Shown here piece by piece: positions 7,367-13,551 of a stretch of DNA of 13,551 nt. The stretch is from Thalassiosira profunda (taxonomy: Eukaryota > Bacillariophyta > Thalassiosirophyceae > Thalassiosirales > Thalassiosiraceae). Under the pieces are notes generated by a model, which saw only the letters and a list, made by a program, of their open reading frames with translations, searched no databases and had not been told where the DNA came from. Where the stretch lies: contig JALLAP010001418.1 of the NCBI GenBank assembly GCA_036939355.1, forward strand, positions 1-13,551, given 5' to 3'. The translations under genes and the position numbers were made by a program. Within the stretch, counting starts at the first letter, position 1. Every line of letters starts with the position of its first letter.

Positions 7367-9106
7367 TCAAATTACCCAGCGCCTGCCAACTCGGACGTCT
7401 GCAGCGAGTGGGCCGGGACCCTGCGTGCCCAGTGGTATCCGACACTCCGTCACCCAGCAGCTGCCCCCGGCCCTCCCGCCTCGCACGCCGTCCGTCCATT
7501 TCAGCAGTATGCCCTTCGTTGGATCCACGTGCGCCCGTAAGGAAGAGTTGATCTTCCTTTCATTCGATTCCCGCCGCTTTCCGGAAATAGCGTCGAGGTT
7601 CAGGTGGTAATCGTACACGATCTTTCCGGAGCCGAGCGATATCGTGGGCGCGATGGTTTTGCTGTCGTCGAGCGCCCGCACCACCGTGAGCGTGGATTCG
7701 TCCTCGGAGTCCAGCCTCAGCACGGCCCTCGTCCTCCCCGACGATCCCACGTCGCCAGAGAAGGTGCACCGGGCCACCTCGTTTGTGAAGTCAAACGAGG
7801 GCGACACCGAAAGTCGATCGTTGTATTTGGTCCGCAGGAAGAAGGGGGTGGGCAACCGACATGACGCCTTGGCATACTCAATCGATGATAAGATCGGATT
7901 TTTGTCGGTTCTCCCCTTTGCTTTCCCCGTGGCCAAGCGCACGAGCAAGCAGTTTCTCCCTTCGTATTCCTTCCGTCGCAGCAGCGGGTTGTTGGGGAGA
8001 GTGCCGTCGTTTGTAGCGCCCTTGTACTTGGCATTCGCCGGCGACAGCGTCTGCCTCGATCTACCGAGGAGCAGCTCCAGCGATCCCCCCGGTCGGTACG
8101 GACTCTCTCGGTACGTGACCCCCAAATCTAAGTCTTTGCGCGTGGGCCGGTTGTCCACCGTGAAATCGCTGGCGATGCCGTTGCTCGTGGACCGCCACGA
8201 CCGCACCATCGCCGAGATGCGGGGCAGAGAGATCCGGGCCCCGCATTGGAGGTGGTGCGGGACGCTGAGCAGTTTGTGCCCGTACCCTTCTGGATAGCCG
8301 AGCTTGTACACCGGGAAGGGACTCCAGATCATCCCGCACGAGAGGCCGGAGAGCCACGGCGCGGATGCGGGGAAGGGCTCGGATTTGGTGGTCATCTCGT
8401 ACCGCAGCTCGGGGTGCACGTTCTGCGCACATTCCGACAATGTTCTGCCTCCATTGCCAATCAGTCCCCCCACCTCTCTGATCGAGAACAATCTCCTCGA
8501 TGTCGCAGTTCCCCCCTCTGCCGCGGACGCGGGAGGATCCAAAAAGACCTCCCCATCGTCCAGCATGAACCCATCCGCAAATTTGGACGACTTCGGCGCC
8601 GATCCCTGCCCGTTCGTCGTGGCGGCCGAGGAGCTGATGTGAAATATGGCCCCGAGCTTCTCCGCCAATGGGAACGTCTCGACGTCCGGCCCCGGCGGCT
8701 TTTTGGTTTTGGGTGCACCTCTGTTGCCCCACAATTTGCCCCTGCGATCCCCACCGCTATCGGATAATCCGCCAAGAAGCGTTGTTATTGATGGATCGCG
8801 CAGCGTGAGGGTCAATGTCGGCCCGCGGCTTTCGAACTTGTCGAAGAACGACGAGGTTTGATTGGCGAGCCGCTCAGCGGACGCAGCGGCAGAGGCTGGT
8901 GGGGGCGATGCTGGCACCGGCGGTGCACCTGCAGCATCAAGTGATGTTGATGTTGTTGATGCGGCGGCGGCGAAAGCGACGGGCGGCGCCCCACTCCAGC
9001 CGCCTCCGCCGCCCCCGCAGCAGACCAGCGACGCGGCGGCGAGGATCCGCCGGCGCCGGTGCGAGGAGGCGCCGCCATTGCTTTGCCTTTGCTTCACCGC
9101 CGCCAT
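7367..9106 (-). CDS. Beta-rich protein with secretory/plastid-like presequence, possible beta-barrel
   Basis: Intronless. The ATG at 9106 (MAAVKQRQSNGG, A at -3 and G at +4) gives 579 residues. The frame is open further upstream, but that part looks like untranslated leader and runs to within a few bases of the eIF3L start. The N-terminus has RRRR (17-20), the hydrophobic ILAAASLVCC (21-30), a six-Gly run, then PPVAFAAAAS (41-50). This resembles a signal peptide followed by the AxF junction and S/T/A-rich transit peptide of stramenopile plastid proteins. Residues about 250-579 alternate polar and hydrophobic residues in many short strands separated by charged turns, for example GKIVYDYHLNLDA, RAHVDPTKGILLKWTD and a final LAADVRVGRRWVI. 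Such spacing and an aromatic near the end suggest a membrane beta-barrel. No named family is recognised; both targeting and barrel are inferences. Confidence 0.7.
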   Translation of the reverse strand: MAAVKQRQSNGGASSHRRRRILAAASLVCCGGGGGGWSGAPPVAFAAAASTTSTSLDAAGAPPVPASPPPASAAASAERLANQTSSFFDKFESRGPTLTLTLRDPSITTLLGGLSDSGGDRRGKLWGNRGAPKTKKPPGPDVETFPLAEKLGAIFHISSSAATTNGQGSAPKSSKFADGFMLDDGEVFLDPPASAAEGGTATSRRLFSIREVGGLIGNGGRTLSECAQNVHPELRYEMTTKSEPFPASAPWLSGLSCGMIWSPFPVYKLGYPEGYGHKLLSVPHHLQCGARISLPRISAMVRSWRSTSNGIASDFTVDNRPTRKDLDLGVTYRESPYRPGGSLELLLGRSRQTLSPANAKYKGATNDGTLPNNPLLRRKEYEGRNCLLVRLATGKAKGRTDKNPILSSIEYAKASCRLPTPFFLRTKYNDRLSVSPSFDFTNEVARCTFSGDVGSSGRTRAVLRLDSEDESTLTVVRALDDSKTIAPTISLGSGKIVYDYHLNLDAISGKRRESNERKINSSLRAHVDPTKGILLKWTDGVRGGRAGGSCWVTECRIPLGTQGPGPLAADVRVGRRWVI

Positions 9107-9231
9107 CTTGTGGATCTTTGTTGATCTTTGCAACTTGCTGAGTCGCAAGTCTGTTCGACTGAAAATACGATTAAATATCCGCCTCTCATTTTGGCAGCAC
9201 AAGAGTTGCCCTCCCAACACCAACAAGCGCC
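9107..9231. promoter_or_regulatory. Short divergent promoter between beta-rich gene and eIF3L gene
   Basis: Only 125 bases separate the two start codons. It contains a perfect 18-base arrangement ACTTGC-TGAGTC-GCAAGT (9133-9150), where 6-base inverted arms enclose a TGAGTC core like the GCN4/AP-1 bZIP site. There is also a GATCTTTG direct repeat around 9113-9130 and an A/T-rich TTAAATAT at 9171-9178, about 55 bases before the eIF3L ATG. A shared bidirectional promoter is inferred. Confidence 0.5.
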
Positions 9232-11005
9232 ATGGCCTCCGAGGACAACCTCTTCCCCGACTCCGTCAAGGACTTCGTCTTCGACCTCCACGACGCCGCA
9301 AGGCGGTCGTTCATCCCGTCGGAGCAGCAGACGCTATACCTGTCAAATTTTAGGGAGATCACTGCCAAGGTGCGTGTGCACGAGAGAGATGGTGCAGTCG
9401 ATTTGCAAATGTTGCTCTCTGCCCGACGTCGTCTTACCCTTCGTACTCCTATTTGCAATTGCCTTCAGTACTTCCCCACCACGGCGTGGCCCTCCCCGAC
9501 GCAAATCTCCCCGGAATGCGGCGGCGATCCCCTTTTCCTCGCGCTCTACAACGAGCTGACCCTCCGCCACCTCCAATCCGTGAAGCGCCCCAGCGTCCGC
9601 GATCGCATCGAGGGATGGCACGCGTATAAGGAGCTCTTCGACCTCATTTTGGAGGAGGCCGGCGAGGGCGGCGGACTGGAGACATTGTACCTCATCCCGG
9701 AGTGGTGCTTCGACGTCCTCCACGAGTTCCTATACCAGTTCCAGGGCTTCTGCCAGTTCCGGACGGCCACCTACTCGTCCGCGGCGCGGGCGGGAGGGGA
9801 ACCCTCCGGCCACGTCGCCGAGGCCCTCGAGGTGCTGGGGGAGAATCGGGACGCGTGGGCCGTCGAGGCGGTCCTGTCGTACCTCCACCGCCTCGTCGCC
9901 GCCGGAACGAAGAGCACCACCGCCTCGGCCGCGTACCGCTTCCTCGCGTACTTTGCGTCCGTGACGCTGAGCCGCCTCGAGTGCCTTCTGGGGGATTACA
10001 TCGCGAGCATTGCGGCGCTGGATCCGATTTACGACCCGAACGCGGCGCCGGTGGCGGTGGGGGAGGACATGAAAACGCCCGAGGAGCTGGTGTACGGGGT
10101 GTTCCCCGCGCGGCTGAGCTTGGCGTACCACGCGGGCGTGAGCTACCTGATGCTGCGACGGTACAAGGACGCGGCGTCGGTGCTCGGGGGCATTTGCCTC
10201 TTCATGCAGCGGGGGTTCAAGGTGAGCGAAATGGGCACGCATAAGAGATGATCACTTTTGATGTCTCATTCATACTTGCGCAAACAACGTTCCTTGTGCG
10301 ACGCAGACGGGACAGCTGCGCAAGATTCCCGGCTCGGAGCAGTTCAACAAGCTCTACGACCGCATGCTCGCCCTCCTCGCCGTCCTCTCCCACGTCTGCT
10401 CCGTCGCCGTCGTCGACGATTCCATCGCGTCCGTCGTGCGCGACAAGCACGGCGCCACCCTCTCCAAGATCGAGAGCGGAGAGGAGGGATACGAGGAGCT
10501 CTTCGTCTTCGCGTGTCCGAAGTTCGTCAACGCGGCCGTCCCGGACTACGCCCGGGCGCTCGAGCCGGGGTGCGAGCCGGTCCCGTACGGACGCGACGCG
10601 TACAAGCTCCAGGTGCGCCGCTTCATGGACGAGATGGCGTGCCACGCGGCGCTGCGGAAGCTGCGGAGCTACATGAGCCTGTACACGAGCATCGGGGTGG
10701 AGAAATTGGCGTCCTTCAACGACATGAAGCCCGAGGACTTCGAGGCGTGGCTGACGTGCTTCAAGCACAAGATGCGGCAGTTGGAGCGGGGAGTGGCGAT
10801 GGAGGGCAAGGGAGTAGGAAAGGGCGCCGGATCGTCGACAGACCGGGTGGGGACGGCCATGGACATCCACTATCACGTGGCGGCGAATGTGGTGCATGTG
10901 GACGAGGCGGAAAAGACGCGGCGGTTCGAGACGTTCTTCATGAAGCAGATCCGGAACAACACCGACATGTTGAGGCAGTTGGAGCGCATCAAGATTGAGC
11001 GTTGA
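9232..11005 (+). CDS. EIF3L: Translation initiation factor eIF3 subunit L (exons 9232-9369, 9469-10221, 10307-11005)
   Basis: The spliced product has 529 residues (human EIF3L about 564). It is a non-core PCI subunit of eIF3, which acts in the cytosol in recruiting mRNA to the 40S ribosome. Family landmarks are a short N-terminal helix (VKDFVFDLHDAARRSF), YFPTTAWPSP followed by DPLFLALYNELTLRHLQ, WCFDVLHEFLYQFQGFCQFR, and a C-terminal PCI region with KLASFNDMKPEDFEAWLTCF. Intron 1 (9370-9468, GTGCGT..TTCAG) is 99 bases, phase 0 and stop-free. It is removed because family members join the equivalents of EITAK and YFP directly. Intron 2 (10222-10306, GTGAGC..GCAG) is 85 bases, phase 0. The start ATG (CGCCATGG) is in optimal context. 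A poorly conserved acidic/charged insert is not seen; the C-terminus ends in IKIER. Identification is strong. Confidence 0.93.
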
Positions 11006-11419
11006 AGGGCGCAGGGATGAAGTGTTGCGCATAAGAGTTATGGAAATGATGTTTGGATGGGGTAGACCAAACGAACCAACCTTCAACACGTGCCGGCTCG
11101 TCTTCCATGCAGCCAACTACATATCTTATCACCGCAGACTCTGCAGACAACTGCAACACACTCATCATCCATTCCACACGCGAAAGAGACCAACCTCCCA
11201 CCCTCTCCCGTTGGAAAGAGAAACAATGACACTTATGATACTCGTCGTTTGGAGCCGTCGCCATCGCGTTGTCTCGATTTGTGGTTGATGGATTTGGGCG
11301 TGTTGCTTTTTGTGCCTTGCTTTTACTAAGTAGCGGCGTCATTTTTCCCACACATCAACTAAACTCGCACCCGCCCACCTCCTCGCAACTCCCGAACCGC
11401 CCTCAATAAATTCGTCACT
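11006..11419. other. Intergenic region: eIF3L 3' end and promoter of the RPL22e-like gene
   Basis: No gene is supported in these 414 bases. The right end has pyrimidine-rich leader-like sequence and an AATAAA (11405-11410) ten bases before the next ATG; that AATAAA is more likely leader sequence than a working poly(A) signal. A TTTTACTAAG at about 11319 recalls the U5 snRNA loop but lacks the flanking stem. Confidence 0.5.
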
Positions 11420-12705
11420 ATGAGTGACATCGGAGATGATGAGCTCGTGATGGACGTCGGCAGATATTGCGGCGATGATGATGACGACATTAGCATGGAG
11501 TCCGACAATTATTTGGACGACTTTTTGCAGTCCATCGAACCCGTCCCATCCAAGGAGGAGGACGCGGCGAGAAAGAGGGCTCGTTCCGCCGCGAGGGTGG
11601 AGGACCGATCGTCTGGGCGGGGGAACGGAGATGATGCGGAGAGCGAGGGAGGCGGGGGCGGGCGCCCGTCCAAGGCCTCCTATTTTGACGACGGAGAGGA
11701 CGCGGGCAGCAACAGGACCAGTGGGGAATCCACCAAACCCGAGCTGATGGACCTCTCCGACGACGAATTCGGCGACAGCGAGGAGGAAAAGACGGGGATT
11801 GGCGGAGGAGAAGGGGAGGAGGGGCAGGGGAAGGATGCGGCGGACGCCAAGAAGGATATTGCAGGTAAGTGGGTGGAACTGTGTGCATTTGCATTGCATG
11901 CCTCTCTTCTTGACGCCGTATCCTCTACTTTCTTCCGCAATGCAACAACACCAAATAGTGGCCGTCTCGGCGGGGGGGAAGCGCCGGGTAACCTACACCA
12001 TCAACGGCACGACGCTCTTCAACAATGTCCGTGATGCAAATCCGAGTAAAATGGCTCAATTTTTGAGCAAGCGTTTCGATTGTAAGGGCGGGGATACCCT
12101 GGAGCTGACGAGGGTGAAGAGGGGCAACGACGACCAGTCCTTCAAGAAGTGCCAGCTCCGAATCACCGCTGTGTGCTCCAAGAGGGAGCTGCACGGGCAC
12201 TTGCAGGCATGTCTGAAGTTTGCGCGCCTCAACCGCTCCGTCGGAGTGAAGCACGTCCGCGGCCGCGTGTATCGATTTCACATCCAGGAGGGGTGCCACG
12301 AGAAAGACGGGGGAGCGGAGGAGGAGGATAGGTCCGTGGACTACACGGTCGATTTCAGCACCATTGGAGAGCACAACCCCCTCTTGTCGGAGATGGAGGG
12401 GTTGNTCCGTGGACTACACGGTCGATTTCAGCACCATTGGAGAGCACAACCCCCTCTTGTCGGAGATGGAGGGGTTGAAGGAGTGCATGGCGGCCAAGCT
12501 CGGCGGAACGAATGCCAATGTGAGCGCTGCGGCTGGGACGACGGGGGTCCGCATCCAGTGCAACACCTTCATCAAGAAGGCGAGGATCAAGAGGATCGTC
12601 CACAACTATCTGAAGAAGCACCAGTTGTTGAAGCATTTGAAGATTTCCGCGGCCAAAGAGGATCCAAAGGTGTATGAATTGCACGAGAGGGCGGACGGAC
12701 AGTAG
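11420..12705 (+). CDS. Acidic protein with two RPL22e-like domains (exons 11420-11864, 11959-12705; frame broken by assembly join)
   Basis: Exon 1 encodes 148 mostly acidic, Gly/Ser-rich residues (GDDDDD, MDLSDDEFGD) with a basic RKRARSAAR patch that could be a nuclear signal. Intron 11865-11958 is GTAAGT..ATAG, phase 1. Exon 2 holds two modules of the same order as ribosomal protein eL22. Module one (about 157-258) has RRVTYTING, SKMAQFLSKRF, CQLRITAVCSKRELHGHLQA and GRVYRFHIQ. Module two (about 275-367) has DYTVDFS, EMEGLKECMAAKL, GVRIQCNTFIKKARIKRIV, NYLKKHQLL and VYELHE; its tail resembles the eL22 pattern KRYLKYLTKKYLKKNNL..YELR closely. Normal eL22 is one domain of about 120-130 residues. 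The frame shifts at an N (12405) between two identical 72-base copies; counting the copy once gives a continuous 372-residue product. An RNA-binding role is inferred. Confidence 0.75.
12333..12477 (+). repeat. Identical 72-base direct duplication around a single N (assembly join)
   Basis: Bases 12333-12404 and 12406-12477 are identical, and the only ambiguous base of the window (12405) sits between them. The 73-base offset causes a +1 shift of the coding frame. Each copy is in frame with its own flank and encodes the start of the second RPL22e-like module. This is the expected look of two contig ends that overlap by 72 bases and were joined with one N. Confidence 0.9.
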
Positions 12706-12755
12706 GACAGCCAATGCAACCGCATAGAAATGCAACACGGAGAGAGTAAATAGCA

Positions 12756-12815
12756 TTCATAATGATCTCATTGAACGACAAATACAAGTCTAATATGATT
12801 AGACGACAAGCTTGT
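12756..12815. repeat. Cluster of inverted repeats at the Fanzor 3' end
   Basis: Three dyad symmetries lie within 60 bases. AATGA-TC-TCATT is at 12761-12772, with TTC/GAA able to extend the stem across a two-base bulge. GTCTAAT-ATG-ATTAGAC at 12788-12804 is a perfect 7-base stem that includes the Fanzor stop codon (12799-12801). ACAAGCTTGT at 12806-12815 is a perfect 10-base palindrome inside the last Fanzor codons. In TnpB/Fanzor elements the guide (omega) RNA comes from the 3' end of the gene and the element end beyond it, so these may be part of that RNA. They could also serve as a 3' processing signal between two convergent genes. Confidence 0.55.
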
Positions 12816-13551
12816 GGTATCCGCGCTCGGGGCGCTCGTCGGCGAAGTCGCGGCGGAGCATTTCCGGAAGGTCCTCCCACTGGGTGGTGCCGAGGATCAG
12901 GATGCACCTCGCGCCGACGACGTCGCGGTCCCAGTAGCAGCAGGTCAAGCACTCGCTGCAGCGGAGCAAGCCCCGCACGGAATGACGGCGAAAGTCAAAC
13001 TTCTCGCCGGGAGCCCGCTTCTTGACCGTCTTTGGGAACCGAGAGGAGCAAACGGGGCAAGTCTGCGACGTCATCCACTCGTCCACCAGGATCACGGTGT
13101 GCTGGCGCTTGCACTCCGCGAGGAACTTTTTGTTGGGCGCCGACGGGTTGCCCTTGCCGTGCCCCCACGAGCCGTTGCCATAGAAGAGGATCAGCGGCGC
13201 CTCGTCCTTGCCCTGCAGCGACGAAACAAACGAGGAAATCGAGCTCGTCGACGCACGCCACGTCCGGAATTTCGACTCGGGGTAGCAGTTGCGCCTCTTC
13301 TCCGCCCAAATGCAATCGTACAGCGTCGTGCCATCGTCTCTCTCCTCGTGCATCAACTCCTCCAGCTGGTCCAATTTGTCGAGGCTCGCCGTTTTGGTGG
13401 AGAATTGAGCGCGAGCGGCGTGGTAATCAACGCAAACGGCTCTCTTGTTCCGCTTCTCGTTCGCATGACGAGCCCGATTGATTAGGCCATCGTTGCGGTG
13501 CTGGCCGAGTCGATACGAGGAGTACTTGTAGGTACTCTCCTCGCCGTTCTC
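12799..13551 (-). CDS. Fanzor-family protein (eukaryotic TnpB-like RNA-guided nuclease), C-terminal 250 residues
   Basis: The frame is open to the right edge, so the N-terminal part and RuvC-I are missing from the window. Numbered from the edge: TYKYSSYRLGQHRND (7-21) matches the region just after RuvC-I in Fanzors. LILFYGNGSW leads into PSAPNKKFLAEC and then VDEWMTSQTC (156-165), the Fanzor hallmark DE-x-x-TS-x-x-C. The zinc finger has C165/C168 and C198/C201. The final RuvC motif is WDRDVVGARCIL, with D210 the likely catalytic Asp. E158 fits the relocated catalytic Glu known for Fanzors, since the usual TnpB Glu position reads FYGNG. TnpB and Fanzor proteins cut DNA guided by an RNA made from their own 3' end. 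Codon use and G+C look like the neighbours. Whether it is FZ1 or FZ2, mobile or domesticated, cannot be told. It converges on the RPL22e-like gene with 93 bases between stops. Confidence 0.85.
   Translation of the reverse strand, partial: ENGEESTYKYSSYRLGQHRNDGLINRARHANEKRNKRAVCVDYHAARAQFSTKTASLDKLDQLEELMHEERDDGTTLYDCIWAEKRRNCYPESKFRTWRASTSSISSFVSSLQGKDEAPLILFYGNGSWGHGKGNPSAPNKKFLAECKRQHTVILVDEWMTSQTCPVCSSRFPKTVKKRAPGEKFDFRRHSVRGLLRCSECLTCCYWDRDVVGARCILILGTTQWEDLPEMLRRDFADERPERGYHKLVV

Noticed and set aside
8246..8767. Plus-strand and other minus-strand frames across the beta-rich gene
   Set aside because: They are shorter shadows of the 579-residue frame; the chosen frame alone has a good start, a presequence and a coherent strand pattern.
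11300..11350. TTTTACTAAG followed by ATTTTTCC, resembling the U5 snRNA loop and an Sm site
   Set aside because: The stem that should flank the U5 loop is absent and the spacing to the Sm-like run is too short; it is more likely promoter sequence of the next gene.
12333..12477. A biological frameshift or programmed recoding in the RPL22e-like gene
   Set aside because: The shift coincides with an N and an exact duplication of flanking sequence, which an assembly join explains more simply.
12814..13485. 223-codon plus-strand frame opposite the Fanzor gene
   Set aside because: The minus strand carries clear Fanzor motifs over the same bases; the plus-strand frame has none.

Overview
The window is nuclear DNA from a eukaryote with a compact genome. 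Protein genes are short and closely spaced. Introns are few and small (80 to 222 bases, GT..AG), start codons have good Kozak contexts, and coding stretches are visibly richer in G+C than the spaces between them. An Atg22-like MFS transporter, a cupin-8/JmjC-type oxygenase, a Fanzor-family gene and a protein whose N-terminus resembles a secondary-plastid presequence together suggest a microalgal stramenopile, perhaps a diatom. That assignment is inference, not proof.

Left part (1-2500). A 5'-truncated JmjC/cupin-8 gene (+) is followed by about 1.4 kb without protein genes. This stretch holds two RNA polymerase III genes, both on the minus strand: a 5S rRNA (about 1329-1445) and a tRNA-Glu(CUC) (2144-2216). 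Each has an A/T-rich TATA-like element just upstream. Between them lies low-complexity DNA with diverged repeats.

Middle part (2500-9106). An intronless Atg22-like MFS transporter (-) is divergent from a two-exon protein with a KH-like domain that lacks the GxxG loop (+). A gene-poor stretch of about 0.9 kb follows, then a small two-exon hypothetical gene (+). This converges on a long intronless gene (-) encoding a probable secreted or plastid-targeted beta-rich protein.

Right part (9107-13551). The beta-rich gene shares a 125-base divergent promoter with a three-exon gene for translation initiation factor eIF3 subunit L (+). Next, on the same strand, is a two-exon gene for an acidic protein with two RPL22e-like domains. 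Its reading frame is broken by a single N flanked by two identical 72-base copies, almost certainly an assembly join. Converging on it from the minus strand is the 3' part of a Fanzor gene (eukaryotic TnpB relative, RNA-guided nuclease family). It keeps the zinc-finger cysteines and the last RuvC aspartate, and it has a hairpin directly over its stop codon.

Several genes concern RNA or translation (5S rRNA, tRNA-Glu, eIF3L, RPL22e-like, KH-like), but nothing shows they form one pathway. The most striking object is the Fanzor gene with its structured 3' end. The window ends before its RuvC-I region and left boundary.
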